Translations under genes and position numbers: made by a program
Notes under the pieces: generated by a model
What the model saw: the letters and a program-made list of their open reading frames with translations, nothing else
The model's database searches: none
Told to the model about the DNA's origin: nothing
Shown here: piece by piece, positions 1 through 12,939 of the stretch
How the letters are laid out: each line of letters starts with the position of its first letter
Position numbering within the stretch: position 1 is the stretch's first letter
NCBI RefSeq assembly: GCF_021272205.1
Contig: NZ_JAJSDX010000004.1
Coordinates: forward strand, 434,001 to 498,000
Direction: 5' to 3'
DNA length: 64,000 bases
Source: Pantoea sp. Mb-10
GTDB taxonomy: Bacteria > Pseudomonadota > Gammaproteobacteria > Enterobacterales > Enterobacteriaceae

Positions 1-537
1 AATGCTATCGAGGCCGTTGATCATGCAGTGGCGGCGGAAGCCGTCAATGTTGAAGTGGTAAGTTTTGTCGCCTGCGGTCACGGTTTGCGCTTCCAGGTCC
101 ACGGTAAAGCGGATGCCAGGCTGTGCGGCGACCAGACTGAACAGGGCGTCCACCTCCTCTTCACTCAGCGTGACCGGCAGCAGCTGGTTGTTGAAGCTGT
201 TGCCATAGAAAATATCGGCGAAGCTGGGCGCGATCACCACGTGGAAGCCAAAGTCGGTCAGCGCCCAAGGCGCATGTTCACGGGAAGATCCACAGCCGAA
301 GTTCTCCCGCGTCAGTAAAATGCTGGCGCCCTGAAATTCCGGCTTATTCAGCACAAAGCTCGCGGTAGGCTGGGTGCCTGCATCGTCGTCAAAGCGCCAG
401 TCGTGGAACAGGTGTGCGCCGAAACCGGTACGCGTCACTTTCTGCAGAAACTGCTTGGGAATGATGGCGTCGGTATCAACATTGGCCGCATCCAGCGGGG
501 CCACAATGCCGGTGTGTTGCGTAAATTTGTTCGCCAT
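1..537 (-). CDS. leuD: 3-isopropylmalate dehydratase small subunit (partial)
   Basis: Small subunit of isopropylmalate isomerase, which with LeuC converts 2- to 3-isopropylmalate in leucine synthesis. The reverse strand from the ATG at 537 reads [20 protein letters not shown] and continues open for 179 codons to the window edge; the family is about 201 residues, so only the C-terminal end is missing. The swivel-domain segment with [16 protein letters not shown] is visible. The start lies 4 bp after the leuC stop, so translation is probably coupled. Last gene of the leuABCD operon. Confidence 0.97.
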   Translation of the reverse strand, partial: MANKFTQHTGIVAPLDAANVDTDAIIPKQFLQKVTRTGFGAHLFHDWRFDDDAGTQPTASFVLNKPEFQGASILLTRENFGCGSSREHAPWALTDFGFHVVIAPSFADIFYGNSFNNQLLPVTLSEEEVDALFSLVAAQPGIRFTVDLEAQTVTAGDKTYHFNIDGFRRHCMINGLDSI

Positions 538-541
538 GGCG

Positions 542-1948
542 TTAAGCTCCCTGAGTCAGTTCACGAATGTCGGCAAAGCGACCGGTTACGGCGGCGGCGG
601 CAGCCATGGCCGGACTCACCAGATGTGTACGACCGCCGCGGCCCTGACGGCCTTCAAAGTTGCGGTTACTGGTGGAGGCGCAGCGCTCGCCAGGATTTAA
701 ACGATCGTTATTCATCGCCAGGCACATGGAGCACCCAGGCAGGCGCCATTCGAAGCCCGCATCGAGAAAAATTTTGTCTAACCCTTCGGCTTCCGCCTGG
801 GCTTTTACCGGGCCGGAACCGGGCACCACCATGGCGACCACGCCCGGTGCCACTTTACGTCCTTTGGCAATCGCGGCGGCAGCGCGTAAGTCTTCAATGC
901 GCGAGTTGGTGCACGAGCCGATAAATACTTTATCAATGGCAACATCGGTGAGGCGGATGCCCGGCTTGAGATCCATATACGCCAGCGCTTTCTCTGCCGA
1001 AGCACGCTCCACGGGATCGGCGAACTGCTGTGGGTTGGGAATCGCCTGGTCAACGGCCATCACCTGACCGGGATTGGTGCCCCAAGTGACCTGCGGCGCG
1101 ATATCCGCGGCGTTCAGGGTGACCACGGCATCGAACTTGGCATCGCTGTCCGACTTCAGCGTGCGCCAGTAGGCTACCGCTTGCTCCCAGTCGTCGCCTT
1201 TTGGCGCAAACTGCTTGTCTTTCAGGTAGGCGAACGTGGTGTCATCCGGCGCAACCAGACCCGCTTTGGCACCCATTTCAATCGCCATGTTGCACAGCGT
1301 CATACGCCCTTCCATGCTCAGCGCTTCGATGGCTTCGCCACAGAACTCGACGACATGGCCGGTGCCGCCTGCGCTACCGGTTTTACCAATGATGGCCAGC
1401 ACAATGTCTTTAGCCGTGATGCCGGGCGCTGCGTGGCCCCGCACTTCAATCTTCATGGTTTTAGCACGGCCCTGCTTGAGGGTTTGCGTGGCGAAGACGT
1501 GCTCGACTTCAGAGGTCCCGATCCCAAAGGCCAGCGCGCCAAAGGCGCCATGCGTGGCCGTGTGAGAGTCGCCGCAAACAATTGTCATACCGGGCAGCGT
1601 CATGCCTTGCTCCGGGCCGATGACGTGGACAATGCCCTGGAAAGGGTGGTTCAGGTCATACAGCTGGATACCAAACTCGGCGCAGTTCTTCATCAGCTCT
1701 TGCATCTGAATACGCGCCATCTCGCCGGAGGCATTGATATCTTTGGTCTGGGTGGAGACGTTGTGATCCATGGTGGCGAACGTTTTCTCAGGCTGGCGCA
1801 CCTTGCGGCCGTGCGCGCGCAGGCCGTCAAACGCCTGCGGTGAGGTCACTTCGTGGATCAGATGGCGATCGATATACAGCAGCGGCGTTTCGTTAGGCGC
1901 TTCGTGAACGACATGTGCATCAAATAACTTCTGGTATAAGCTTTTCAT
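542..1948 (-). CDS. leuC: 3-isopropylmalate dehydratase large subunit
   Basis: Aconitase-family large subunit of isopropylmalate isomerase, cytosolic, with a 4Fe-4S cluster. The 468-residue product matches the family length (about 466). Cluster-binding cysteines are visible in SCTNS and in the CSMC motif near the C-terminus, and the [15 protein letters not shown] active-site segment is intact. It starts [18 protein letters not shown], 3 bp after the leuB stop. The C-terminal region ([20 protein letters not shown]) is the conserved LeuC ending. Third gene of the operon. Confidence 0.98.
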   Translation of the reverse strand: MKSLYQKLFDAHVVHEAPNETPLLYIDRHLIHEVTSPQAFDGLRAHGRKVRQPEKTFATMDHNVSTQTKDINASGEMARIQMQELMKNCAEFGIQLYDLNHPFQGIVHVIGPEQGMTLPGMTIVCGDSHTATHGAFGALAFGIGTSEVEHVFATQTLKQGRAKTMKIEVRGHAAPGITAKDIVLAIIGKTGSAGGTGHVVEFCGEAIEALSMEGRMTLCNMAIEMGAKAGLVAPDDTTFAYLKDKQFAPKGDDWEQAVAYWRTLKSDSDAKFDAVVTLNAADIAPQVTWGTNPGQVMAVDQAIPNPQQFADPVERASAEKALAYMDLKPGIRLTDVAIDKVFIGSCTNSRIEDLRAAAAIAKGRKVAPGVVAMVVPGSGPVKAQAEAEGLDKIFLDAGFEWRLPGCSMCLAMNNDRLNPGERCASTSNRNFEGRQGRGGRTHLVSPAMAAAAAVTGRFADIRELTQGA

Positions 1949-1951
1949 TTA

Positions 1952-4608
<2,657 letters not shown>

Positions 4609-4651
4609 GGTGCTCTTCCTTTTACATTGACTTCGCCGGTGCAACGAGCAT

Positions 4652-4682
4652 AAAAAAACCCGCGCAGTGGCGCGGGTTTTTA
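4652..4682 (-). terminator. leu operon attenuator hairpin
   Basis: On the minus strand CCCGCGC, a 4-nt loop and GCGCGGG are followed by a run of seven T. It lies between leuL and leuA, the place of the transcription attenuator in enteric leu operons. When leucyl-tRNA is plentiful, the ribosome clears leuL and this terminator should form. Confidence 0.9.
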
Positions 4683-4701
4683 AACTGTCAGTGGGTTCGA
4701 A

Positions 4702-4785
4702 TCAATTCTCGTTTTCGCCCACGAGTCTACCGCGCAAACTGGATGCGTTAAGTAGTAGACCAAGTAGGCGAGAAAAACGGAACAT
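4702..4785 (-). CDS. leuL: leu operon leader peptide
   Basis: A 27-codon ORF on the minus strand reading MFRFSRLLGLLLNASSLRGR... and ending at TGA 4702. It contains CTA CTT GGT CTA CTA CTT, five leucine codons in six, three of them the rare CTA, plus further Leu codons downstream. This is the layout of the enteric leuL control peptide (about 28 residues in E. coli), though the flanking residues differ. Ribosome stalling on these codons when charged tRNA-Leu is low should favour an antiterminator and let transcription reach leuA. The sequence match to known LeuL is short; position and codon content carry the call. Confidence 0.92.
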   Translation of the reverse strand: MFRFSRLLGLLLNASSLRGRLVGENEN

Positions 4786-4817
4786 AGCTCAAACCCCGAA
4801 ATTTAATGATGCGTATA

Positions 4818-4846
4818 TTGGTACTGGAATCATTATGGCTTGTCAA
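4818..4846 (-). promoter_or_regulatory. leu operon promoter
   Basis: On the minus strand a perfect -35 TTGACA (4846-4841), a 17-bp spacer, and the weak -10 TACCAA (4823-4818). It is about 33 bp upstream of the leuL start, as expected for the leu promoter. The -10 match is poor, so the exact hexamer is uncertain. Confidence 0.7.
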
Positions 4847-5517
4847 CCCTGAAAGTAGGGGCAGCCAGCAAGGGATATCAGGGCGATATTCTAAGAATAA
4901 TTCTCCTGGTAGCGTATTGATGTTAATCGATTGGAAAAATAAGCGATTAACGCTAAAAATAGGGTGGATGAAATAATTTTAATACCATAACCTAATGTAA
5001 TGAAAGGGTTTTTATTCGTTGTGCGACTTGTTGAAGAATCAAGACAAACCGGATTTCTCAGCAGAATGTGATGTGAGATCCTGAATTGGGAGTTAATCTC
5101 GCCATAAACTTATGAGTGCAGGAAATTGTGGCCTGAGCCTGCCGGCAATATAAAAATCCTATTTCTTAGAAGACGCTGCAAATAATCTTTTATCCAGCAT
5201 TTTCATCTGTGGTTATCGCAAGGCATTAGTTAATTCCTCGCGCGCTAAACGGGCGTGTTAGAGCCTTTTCTGCCGAATTACGCCGTATGGGCAAGGGCGG
5301 CGTTTGCAGGCAGAGTTTTCTGCGGTTATGGTAATCGACCTACTCTCAAAAGAATCAACGCAAGTAGACTCCCTGTACCTGGAAGACAGAAATGAATTCT
5401 CTCTTTCGAGCATAAACATAAGGTTTTGATCTTAATTGGCGAAAAGTGGTCGGGAGGCAAATGACGCAGGGATAATGCGCGTTGTTGGCCTTCTTTCCTG
5501 ACGCCTGGAGGCAGAAA
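4847..5517. other. leuL-ilvI intergenic region without leuO
   Basis: About 670 bp with no convincing gene on either strand. The left half (about 4890-5020) is AT-rich. In E. coli this interval holds the LysR-type gene leuO and, just upstream of ilvI, several Lrp sites. I see no LysR-like ORF and make no individual Lrp-site calls. A segment around 5129-5146 and 5304-5328 resembles sequence upstream of cra (see findings). Confidence 0.7.
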
Positions 5518-7242
5518 ATGGAGATGTTGTCAGGAGCCGAAATGGTCGTCCGTTCGTTGATCGATCAGGGCGTTAAGCAAGTATTCGGTTATCCGGGCGG
5601 AGCGGTGCTCGACATTTATGATGCGCTGCAAACGGTCGGTGGCATTGACCACGTGCTGGTGCGTCACGAGCAGGGCGCCGTGCATATGGCTGACGGTTTA
5701 GCGCGCGCAACCGGCGAAGTCGGCGTGGTGCTGGTGACGTCAGGCCCAGGCGCGACCAACGCCATCACGGGCATTGCGACCGCGTATATGGATTCGATTC
5801 CGCTGGTGATTCTCTCAGGGCAGGTCCCGTCTTCGCTAATTGGCTACGATGCCTTCCAGGAGTGCGACATGGTGGGCATTTCGCGTCCCGTGGTAAAGCA
5901 CAGCTTTCTGGTAAAAAATACCGAAGAGATCCCGACCGTTCTGAAAAAAGCCTTCTGGCTGGCCGCCAGCGGCCGTCCCGGTCCTGTGGTCATCGATCTG
6001 CCGAAAGACATTCTTAACCCTGCCAATAAGCTGCCTTATGTTTGGCCCGAAACCGTGAGCATGCGCTCTTACAACCCGACCATTCAGGGGCACAAAGGGC
6101 AGATCAAGCGTGCGCTACAAACGCTGCTGGCGGCGCATAAGCCCGTGATTTATGCCGGCGGCGGTGCAATCACCTCTGGTTGTGAAGCCGAGCTGCTGCA
6201 GCTGGCGGAAAAGTTAAATATCCCGGTGACCACCTCGCTGATGGGACTGGGCGCTTTCCCCGGCTCACACCGCCAGTGCGTGGGCATGCTGGGCATGCAC
6301 GGCACTTATGAAGCCAACATGACCATGCATAACGCCGATCTGATTTTCGGCATTGGCGTGCGTTTTGACGATCGCACGACCAACAATCTGGCGAAGTATT
6401 GCCCCAACGCAACCATCATGCACATTGATGTCGACCCGACCTCGATATCAAAAACCGTGAGTGCGGATATCCCGATTGTTGGCGATGCCAGGCAAACGCT
6501 GGTGCAGATGTTGGAGCTGCTGGCGCAAAGTGAGCCGCAGCAAGAGTTAGACAGCCTGCGCGACTGGTGGCAAACCATTGACGGCTGGCGCAGCCGCAAC
6601 TGCCTGGCGTTCGATCGCACCAGCGAGAAGATCAAACCGCAGGCAGTCATTGAAACCATCTGCCGTTTAACCCATGGCGATGCGTATGTGACCTCTGATG
6701 TGGGTCAGCACCAGATGTTTGCCGCGCTCTATTATCAGTTCGATAAACCGCGTCGCTGGATTAACTCAGGCGGGCTCGGCACCATGGGCTTTGGTCTGCC
6801 CGCCGCGCTGGGCGTTAAAATGGCGCTGCCAGATGAAACGGTAATTTGCGTGACGGGCGACGGCAGTATCCAAATGAATATTCAGGAGCTCTCTACCGCA
6901 CTGCAATATGATCTGCCGGTACTGGTATTGAACTTGAACAACCGCTTCCTTGGCATGGTGAAGCAGTGGCAAGACATGATCTATTCCGGACGTCATTCGC
7001 AATCTTATATGGAGTCGCTGCCTGATTTTGTGCGCCTGGCGGAAGCCTATGGTCACGTTGGCATTGCTATCCAGCATCCGGCTGAGCTTGAAGAGAAGCT
7101 GCAGCTGGCGTTGGATACCCTGGCAAAAGGCCGGTTGGTGTTCGTGGACGTCACGGTGGATGGCAGTGAGCACGTTTACCCGATGCAAATTCGCGGTGGC
7201 GCGATGGATGAGATGTGGTTGAGCAAAACGGAGAGGACATAA
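5518..7242 (+). CDS. ilvI: acetolactate synthase III large (catalytic) subunit
   Basis: ThDP-dependent acetohydroxyacid synthase forming acetolactate or acetohydroxybutyrate for Val/Leu/Ile synthesis. The 574-residue product has the same length as E. coli IlvI. Glu51 in [12 protein letters not shown] is the cofactor-activating glutamate, and [12 protein letters not shown]...NLNN is the ThDP/Mg motif. The start at 5518 ([10 protein letters not shown]) has GGAGG at 5507-5511. An upstream in-frame codon at 5482 would add 12 residues without family support. It forms a bicistron with ilvH. Confidence 0.98.
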   Translation: MEMLSGAEMVVRSLIDQGVKQVFGYPGGAVLDIYDALQTVGGIDHVLVRHEQGAVHMADGLARATGEVGVVLVTSGPGATNAITGIATAYMDSIPLVILSGQVPSSLIGYDAFQECDMVGISRPVVKHSFLVKNTEEIPTVLKKAFWLAASGRPGPVVIDLPKDILNPANKLPYVWPETVSMRSYNPTIQGHKGQIKRALQTLLAAHKPVIYAGGGAITSGCEAELLQLAEKLNIPVTTSLMGLGAFPGSHRQCVGMLGMHGTYEANMTMHNADLIFGIGVRFDDRTTNNLAKYCPNATIMHIDVDPTSISKTVSADIPIVGDARQTLVQMLELLAQSEPQQELDSLRDWWQTIDGWRSRNCLAFDRTSEKIKPQAVIETICRLTHGDAYVTSDVGQHQMFAALYYQFDKPRRWINSGGLGTMGFGLPAALGVKMALPDETVICVTGDGSIQMNIQELSTALQYDLPVLVLNLNNRFLGMVKQWQDMIYSGRHSQSYMESLPDFVRLAEAYGHVGIAIQHPAELEEKLQLALDTLAKGRLVFVDVTVDGSEHVYPMQIRGGAMDEMWLSKTERT

Positions 7243-7244
7243 TT

Positions 7245-7736
7245 ATGCGTCGTGTGTTATCGGTTCTGCTGGAGAACGAATCCGGCGCATTGTCCCGCGT
7301 GGTCGGACTGTTTTCACAGCGCGGTTACAATATTGAAAGCCTGACGGTTGCGCCAACGGACGATCCTACGCTGTCGCGCATGACCATCCAGACCGTGGGT
7401 GACGAAAAGGTGCTGGAGCAGATCGAGAAGCAGCTGCACAAGCTAGTAGACGTTCTGCGCGTCAGTGAGCTGGGGCAGGGCGCCTACGTTGAGCGTGAAA
7501 TCATGCTGGTGAAAATTCAGGCCAGCGGATACGGACGCGAAGAGGTAAAGCGCAGCGCAGAAATTTTCCGCGGCCACATTGTTGATGTCACGCCGACGCT
7601 GTACACGGTTCAGCTCGCGGGCACCAGCGACAAGCTGGATGCCTTCCTGAACACGGTACGTGAAGTGGCGGAGATTGTGGAAGTGGCGCGGTCCGGCATC
7701 GTGGGCGTTTCACGTGGCGATCGCGTCATGCGCTAA
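7245..7736 (+). CDS. ilvH: acetolactate synthase III regulatory subunit
   Basis: Regulatory subunit conferring valine feedback on IlvI. It has 163 residues, the usual length, with an N-terminal ACT domain ([20 protein letters not shown]; the [11 protein letters not shown] segment follows) and a C-terminal ACT-like domain. The ATG at 7245 is 2 bp after the ilvI stop and is preceded by GGAGAGG; the in-frame upstream extension lies inside ilvI and is rejected. A terminator follows at once. Confidence 0.98.
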   Translation: MRRVLSVLLENESGALSRVVGLFSQRGYNIESLTVAPTDDPTLSRMTIQTVGDEKVLEQIEKQLHKLVDVLRVSELGQGAYVEREIMLVKIQASGYGREEVKRSAEIFRGHIVDVTPTLYTVQLAGTSDKLDAFLNTVREVAEIVEVARSGIVGVSRGDRVMR

Positions 7737-7767
7737 TGCCTGTTGAATGAACAGAGTTAATGAAGCT

Positions 7768-7795
7768 AACCCGGCGTAATGCCGGGTTTTTTTAT
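7768..7795 (+). terminator. ilvIH terminator
   Basis: AACCCGGC, a 5-nt loop and GCCGGGTT, followed by a T-rich run, 32 bp after the ilvH stop. A textbook intrinsic terminator. Confidence 0.93.
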
Positions 7796-7934
7796 TTTAT
7801 GCGTGGCCTGAGCTTGCCGGACAAAAGCGGTTGCTCAGCGTGGTTTTCTGCGGTTAGATGTTACAAACGTTTTATCCTTAGCTACTCTGCGGATATTTCC
7901 GCAAGGCCTGGCTTCTGAGAATGAAGGTGTTATC

Positions 7935-8945
7935 GTGAAACTCGATGAAATTGCGCGCCTGGCAGGTGTATCGCGGACGACAGCCAGCTACGTTATAAAC
8001 GGCAAAGCACGGCAGTATCGTGTCAGCGAAAAAACCGTTGAGAAAGTTATGGCGGTGGTGCGCGAATACAACTACCACCCAAATGCCGTGGCGGCGGGCT
8101 TGCGTGCCGGACGTACGCGATCGATTGGGTTGGTCATCCCCGATCTGGAAAACACCAGCTATACGCGCATTGCCAACTACCTGGAACGTCAGGCGCGTCA
8201 GCGCGGTTATCAGCTACTGATCGCCTGCTCCGAGGATCAGCCCGATAACGAGATGCGCTGTATTGAGCATTTACTGCAGCGTCAGGTCGACGCCATTATT
8301 GTCTCCACGTCCCTGCCGCCGGAGCACCCGTTTTACCAGCGCTGGATCAACAACGCCTTACCCATCATTGCGCTAGACCGCGCGCTGGATCGTGAACACT
8401 TTACCAGCGTGGTGGGCGCCGATCAGGACGATGCCTGCACGCTGGCAGCTGAATTGCGTCAGCTCCCGGTGAAGAATGTGCTGTTTCTCGGCGCGCTGCC
8501 TGAACTGTCAGTAAGCTTTCTGCGTGAAATGGGGTTCCGCGAGGCCTGGAAAGACGATCCGCGCCCCATCGATTACCTCTACTGCAACAGTTTTGATCGC
8601 GCGGCGGCGGCGACGCTGTTTGAACGCTATCTCGACGATAACCCTATGCCCGATGCGCTCTTTACTACCTCTTTTGGTTTATTGCAGGGAGTGATGGATG
8701 TGGCGTTGAAGCGCGAGGGGCGCTTGCCAACCGATTTGGCGATCGCGACATTTGGCGACCACGAATTATTAGACTTCCTTGAATGTCCGGTGCTGGCTGT
8801 AGGACAGCGTCATCGGGATGTTGCCGAGCGCGTTCTGGAATTAGTCTTGGCTTCTTTAGATGAACCCCGCAAACCGAAACCGGGGTTAACGCGCATTCGC
8901 CGTAATTTATTCCGACGCGGTCAATTGAGTCGCCGACCAAAATGA
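7935..8945 (+). CDS. cra: catabolite repressor/activator Cra (FruR)
   Basis: LacI-family global regulator of carbon flow, relieved by fructose 1-phosphate or fructose 1,6-bisphosphate. The product has 336 residues (E. coli 334). The N-terminal helix-turn-helix ([20 protein letters not shown]) and hinge are almost identical to the family; the C-terminal sugar-binding core is typical and ends in a basic tail. Initiation is at GTG 7935 with AAGG upstream. A 6-bp hairpin (7888-7903) sits between a possible promoter and the RBS. Confidence 0.97.
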   Translation: MKLDEIARLAGVSRTTASYVINGKARQYRVSEKTVEKVMAVVREYNYHPNAVAAGLRAGRTRSIGLVIPDLENTSYTRIANYLERQARQRGYQLLIACSEDQPDNEMRCIEHLLQRQVDAIIVSTSLPPEHPFYQRWINNALPIIALDRALDREHFTSVVGADQDDACTLAAELRQLPVKNVLFLGALPELSVSFLREMGFREAWKDDPRPIDYLYCNSFDRAAAATLFERYLDDNPMPDALFTTSFGLLQGVMDVALKREGRLPTDLAIATFGDHELLDFLECPVLAVGQRHRDVAERVLELVLASLDEPRKPKPGLTRIRRNLFRRGQLSRRPK

Positions 8946-8947
8946 AA

Positions 8948-8970
8948 GCGTGGGCAGAGATTGCCCACGC
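8948..8970 (+). terminator. hairpin after cra
   Basis: GCGTGGGCA, a 5-nt loop and TGCCCACGC start 2 bp after the cra stop. The 9-bp stem is perfect, but no T-run follows, so termination efficiency is uncertain. Confidence 0.6.
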
Positions 8971-9344
8971 CGATTAATTCACCCACTATTATTGGGCAGC
9001 CGCGCTTGAGAACCCTGCATAAATTAACGTCATCCCAGCTAACAAATTAAATTCCAGCAATTTTCTTAATTGTTTACCACTTCCGCGCCGCGCCACACCG
9101 TGTGACCGCATGACCGCTAGGCTTCCTATCAGAAATCCCCTAAAATGCAGCGCGCGTCGGCCCGCTCAGGCTAAATAGGTTGTGTCTGAAAAGCGCTTTA
9201 ATTTTCACCATTTAGCAAAATGAAAAGATTTTTATTCCACTATTCATTAGGTTAATTTTTTAAATTTGTCTTTTATTTCTACCACGACGTCATCTGAATA
9301 ATTTCTTCTCCTTGTAAAGAGTGATATTCACCTACCGTTGCGGC

Positions 9345-9374
9345 TTGACAAGGATTTCATCGGCTCCGTAAACT
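9345..9374 (+). promoter_or_regulatory. dcw cluster promoter upstream of mraZ
   Basis: A perfect -35 TTGACA (9345-9350), an 18-bp spacer and TAAACT (9369-9374) lie about 60 bp upstream of mraZ. This matches the position of the main mra promoter in enterics. The rest of the 8971-9344 gap shows no gene that I can support. Confidence 0.75.
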
Positions 9375-9380
9375 CGTTTC

Positions 9381-9430
9381 GTGGTAAAAAGTGGGATAAA
9401 GTGGTGAAAACGGGTGACTGAGGGGTGGGA
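9381..9430 (+). promoter_or_regulatory. MraZ operator repeats
   Basis: Four direct decamers in register, GTGGTAAAAA, GTGGGATAAA, GTGGTGAAAA and CGGGTGACTG, followed by a further GTGGGA at 9425. The 10-bp phasing of TGGGN-like boxes is the known MraZ operator design. It lies between the promoter and the mraZ start, consistent with autorepression. Confidence 0.85.
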
Positions 9431-9435
9431 CTGAC

Positions 9436-9894
9436 ATGTTCCGTGGCGCAACGTTAGTCAATCTCGACAGCAAAGGTCGGTTGGCGGTTCCAATGCGCTA
9501 CCGGGATCTGCTTGTCGCGGAGTCTCAGGGGCAAATGGTATGCACCATTGACCTTCATCAACCCTGCCTGCTGCTTTATACCCTGCCCGAATGGGAAATC
9601 ATTGAAAAAAAGCTGGCTCGCTTATCCAGCATGAATCCCAATGAGCGCCGCGTGCAGCGGCTGCTGTTAGGACATGCCAGCGAATGCCAGATGGATAATG
9701 CAGGACGCTTGTTGCTCGCGGGGACGCTACGTCAACATGCGGGCCTTACCAAAGAAGTGATGCTGGTTGGACAGTTCAACAAGTTTGAGCTGTGGGATGA
9801 ACAGACCTGGTATCAACAAGTCAAGGATGATATTGACGCAGAACAGTCGGCTCAGGAGCCTTTATCTGAGCGGTTGCAGGACTTGTCGCTATAG
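9436..9894 (+). CDS. mraZ: transcriptional regulator MraZ
   Basis: First gene of the dcw cluster; an AbrB-like DNA-binding protein that represses its own operon. The product has 152 residues, as in E. coli, and contains two SpoVT/AbrB-type repeats, the first starting [19 protein letters not shown] and the second around [13 protein letters not shown]. Its operator repeats sit immediately upstream. The rsmH start follows 3 bp after the stop. Confidence 0.97.
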   Translation: MFRGATLVNLDSKGRLAVPMRYRDLLVAESQGQMVCTIDLHQPCLLLYTLPEWEIIEKKLARLSSMNPNERRVQRLLLGHASECQMDNAGRLLLAGTLRQHAGLTKEVMLVGQFNKFELWDEQTWYQQVKDDIDAEQSAQEPLSERLQDLSL

Positions 9895-9897
9895 CTT

Positions 9898-10839
9898 ATG
9901 CAGGAAAATTTTAAACACACCACGGTGCTGCTCGATGAGGCGGTTAACGGCCTCAATATCAAGGAAGACGGCATTTATATTGACGGCACTTTTGGGCGCG
10001 GCGGTCACTCACGTCTGATCCTCTCGAAGCTGGGAGAGCACGGGCGTCTGATCGCGATCGATCGCGATCCGCAGGCGATAGCGGCAGCGGCGGAGATCAA
10101 CGATCCCCGTTTCTCGATCGTGCACGGGCCGTTCTCTGCGCTGGCAGAGTATGTCGAGGCGCGCGGGCTGACCGGCAAAATCGATGGCGTTTTATTAGAT
10201 TTAGGCGTTTCTTCACCGCAGCTCGACGATGCAGAGCGCGGGTTTTCGTTTATGCGCGATGGCCCACTGGATATGCGCATGGACCCGACGCGCGGTCAGT
10301 CTGCCGCGGAATGGTTGATGACCGCCGAAGAGGACGATATCGCTAAGGTGATCAAAACCTTTGGTGAAGAGCGCTTTGGTAAGCGTATCGCGCGCGCCAT
10401 CGTTGAGCGCAATCGCGAACAGCCGATGACGCGTACCAAAGAGTTAGCGGCTGTGATTGCCGCGGCGATGCCGGTAAAGGACAAGTTCAAGCACCCCGCA
10501 ACCCGAACGTTTCAAGCGATTCGTATTTGGGTAAACAGCGAGTTGGAAGAGATCGAGATCGCGCTGAAAGGGGCGCTGTCGGTGCTGGCGCCCGGTGGCA
10601 GGCTGTCAGTGATCAGCTTCCATTCGCTGGAAGACCGCCTGGTGAAGCGATTTATGCGCGACCAAAGTCGTGGCCCGCAAGTACCGGCGGGGATTCCTAT
10701 GACGGAATCGCAGTTGAAAGCGCTGGGCGGACGCGAACTTAAAACGCTCGGGAAACTGATCCCTGGCGAAGCGGAGGTCGCTGAAAATCCTCGTGCGCGC
10801 AGCTCCGTGCTTCGCATTGCGGAAAGGACCGGCGCGTGA
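9898..10839 (+). CDS. rsmH: 16S rRNA (cytosine1402-N4)-methyltransferase
   Basis: SAM-dependent methyltransferase that N4-methylates C1402 of 16S rRNA in the ribosomal P site. The 313-residue product has the same length as in E. coli. The SAM motif [14 protein letters not shown] and the C-terminal [14 protein letters not shown] are diagnostic of the RsmH/MraW family. Its TGA overlaps the GTG start of ftsL. Confidence 0.98.
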   Translation: MQENFKHTTVLLDEAVNGLNIKEDGIYIDGTFGRGGHSRLILSKLGEHGRLIAIDRDPQAIAAAAEINDPRFSIVHGPFSALAEYVEARGLTGKIDGVLLDLGVSSPQLDDAERGFSFMRDGPLDMRMDPTRGQSAAEWLMTAEEDDIAKVIKTFGEERFGKRIARAIVERNREQPMTRTKELAAVIAAAMPVKDKFKHPATRTFQAIRIWVNSELEEIEIALKGALSVLAPGGRLSVISFHSLEDRLVKRFMRDQSRGPQVPAGIPMTESQLKALGGRELKTLGKLIPGEAEVAENPRARSSVLRIAERTGA

Positions 10840-11156
10840 TCGGCAACGAAAGGCACAGCCTGCCCGGCGTCATCGCAGGCGATATTTTGCGGTTTGGCAA
10901 AATTCCGCTGCTGCTGCTGATTGCGGTGCTGGTGTCGTCTGTTTTGGTCGTAACCACGACGCACAAGACCCGTTTACTTACGGCCCAGCGTGAGCAGCTG
11001 GTGCTGGAGCGCGACGCGCTGGACATTGAATGGCGCAACCTGATTCTGGAAGAGAATGCCCTTGGCGATCACAGCCGGGTAGAGCGGATAGCAACTGATA
11101 AGCTCCAGATGCAGCACGTTGATCCTTCTCAGGAAAATATTGTGGTGCAAAAATAA
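10836..11156 (+). CDS. ftsL: cell division protein FtsL
   Basis: Bitopic inner-membrane divisome protein that forms a complex with FtsQ/FtsB and activates FtsWI. The 106-residue product has a short cytoplasmic tail, a membrane segment near residues 22-42, then a periplasmic coiled coil ([20 protein letters not shown]) that is almost identical to E. coli. It is shorter than the 121-residue E. coli protein because translation begins at GTG 10836, overlapping the rsmH stop (GTGA). No upstream in-frame start is better supported. Confidence 0.95.
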   Translation: MIGNERHSLPGVIAGDILRFGKIPLLLLIAVLVSSVLVVTTTHKTRLLTAQREQLVLERDALDIEWRNLILEENALGDHSRVERIATDKLQMQHVDPSQENIVVQK

Positions 11157-11172
11157 GGAATTACCGAACCCA

Positions 11173-12939
11173 ATGAGTGGCGCAGGCAAACCGCTGAAGT
11201 TGAGAAAACAGGAAGAAAAGGCCAGCTTTGTAAGCTGGCGTTTTGCGTTGCTGTGCGGCTGTATTCTGCTGGCGCTTGGGGGCTTGTTATCACGTGTTGC
11301 CTGGCTCCAGGTTATCAGCCCGGACAAGTTGGTCAAAGAGGGCGATTTGCGCTCTCTGCGCGTGCAATCGGTACCGACTGCGCGCGGCATGATCAGCGAT
11401 CGCGCCGGACGTCCGCTGGCGGTCAGCGTGCCGGTGAATGCGATCTGGGCCGATCCGAAAGAGCTCACCGAGCACGGCGGCGTGTCGCTGGACAGCCGTT
11501 GGAAAGCGCTTTCTGATGCGCTGTCTATTCCCCTCGATCAGCTCGCTGCACGTATCAATGCGAATCCCAAAGGACGCTTTATCTATCTGGCCCGGCAGGT
11601 CAACCCTGCCATTGGTGAGTACGTCAAGAAACTCAAACTGCCCGGCATCTATCTGCGCGAAGAATCGCGCCGTTACTATCCTGCTGGACAAGTCACCGCG
11701 CACCTCATCGGCTTCACCAATATTGATGGCCAAGGCATTGAGGGCATCGAGAAAAGCTTTGATAAGTGGCTAACAGGATCGCCTGGTGAGCGCACCGTGC
11801 GTAAAGATCGCTATGGCCGCGTCATTGAGGATATCTCTTCCGTAGATAGCCGCGCGGCCCATAATTTGACGTTGAGTATCGATGAACGTCTTCAGGCGCT
11901 GGTTTATCGCGAGCTTAATAATGCCGTGGCCTTTAACAAGGCGGAATCCGGCACCGCCGTGCTGGTCGATGTGAACACGGGCGAAGTACTGGCGATGGCG
12001 AACAGCCCGGCCTATAACCCGAATAACCTGAGCAACACGCCTAAAGATGTGATGCGCAACCGCGCCATCACCGATATTTTCGAGCCCGGCTCCACGGTCA
12101 AACCGATGGTGGTGATGACGGCGCTGCAGCGCGGCGTGGTGAAAGAGAACAGCGTATTAAACACGGTGCCTTATCGTGTTAACGGCCATGAAATCAAAGA
12201 TGTGGCACGCTATAACGAATTGACCCTTACTGGGGTACTGCAGAAGTCGAGTAACGTCGGGGTTTCACGCCTGGCGTTAGCGATGCCGTCCTCAGCGCTT
12301 GTAGAGACTTACGCGCGCTTTGGATTGGGAAAACCGACCAATTTGGGGCTGGTCGGGGAAAGTAGTGGCTTATACCCTCAAAAACAACGGTGGTCTGACA
12401 TAGAGAGGGCCACCTTCTCTTTCGGCTACGGGCTAATGGTAACGCCGTTACAGTTAGCGCGTGTCTACGCAACCATAGGCAGCTATGGCATCAACCGTCC
12501 GCTCTCTATCACCAAAGTTGACCCGCCTGTCGCGGGGGAACGGGTATTCCCAGAAGATCTGGTGAAAACCGTAATGCATATGATGGAAAGTGTGGCCTTG
12601 CCCGGTGGTGGTGGCGTAAAAGCGGCGATCAAGGGATACCGCATTGCGATTAAAACCGGCACCGCGAAAAAAGTGGGGCCCGATGGGCGTTACGTGAATA
12701 AATATATCGCCTATACCGCAGGCGTCGCGCCGGCGAGCCGCCCGCGCTTTGCGCTGGTGGTGGTGATTAACGATCCGCAGGCCGGTAAATATTATGGCGG
12801 TGCGGTTTCCGCGCCGGTGTTTGGCGCCATCATGGGCGGCGTACTGCGCACCATGAATATTGAGCCTGATGCGCTGCCAACCATTGATAAGAATGAGCTT
12901 GTGAAGAACAGAAGTGAGGAATCCAGTGACAGATCGTAA
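11173..12939 (+). CDS. ftsI: peptidoglycan transpeptidase FtsI (PBP3)
   Basis: Septal DD-transpeptidase acting with FtsW. It has 588 residues, the E. coli length. A single N-terminal membrane anchor ([16 protein letters not shown]) is followed by the pedestal domain and a transpeptidase domain with the serine motif STVK, then SSN and KTGTAKK. The ATG at 11173 is chosen over 11119: the longer version runs back into ftsL and lacks homology. The 3' end overlaps murE. Confidence 0.98.
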   Translation: MSGAGKPLKLRKQEEKASFVSWRFALLCGCILLALGGLLSRVAWLQVISPDKLVKEGDLRSLRVQSVPTARGMISDRAGRPLAVSVPVNAIWADPKELTEHGGVSLDSRWKALSDALSIPLDQLAARINANPKGRFIYLARQVNPAIGEYVKKLKLPGIYLREESRRYYPAGQVTAHLIGFTNIDGQGIEGIEKSFDKWLTGSPGERTVRKDRYGRVIEDISSVDSRAAHNLTLSIDERLQALVYRELNNAVAFNKAESGTAVLVDVNTGEVLAMANSPAYNPNNLSNTPKDVMRNRAITDIFEPGSTVKPMVVMTALQRGVVKENSVLNTVPYRVNGHEIKDVARYNELTLTGVLQKSSNVGVSRLALAMPSSALVETYARFGLGKPTNLGLVGESSGLYPQKQRWSDIERATFSFGYGLMVTPLQLARVYATIGSYGINRPLSITKVDPPVAGERVFPEDLVKTVMHMMESVALPGGGGVKAAIKGYRIAIKTGTAKKVGPDGRYVNKYIAYTAGVAPASRPRFALVVVINDPQAGKYYGGAVSAPVFGAIMGGVLRTMNIEPDALPTIDKNELVKNRSEESSDRS

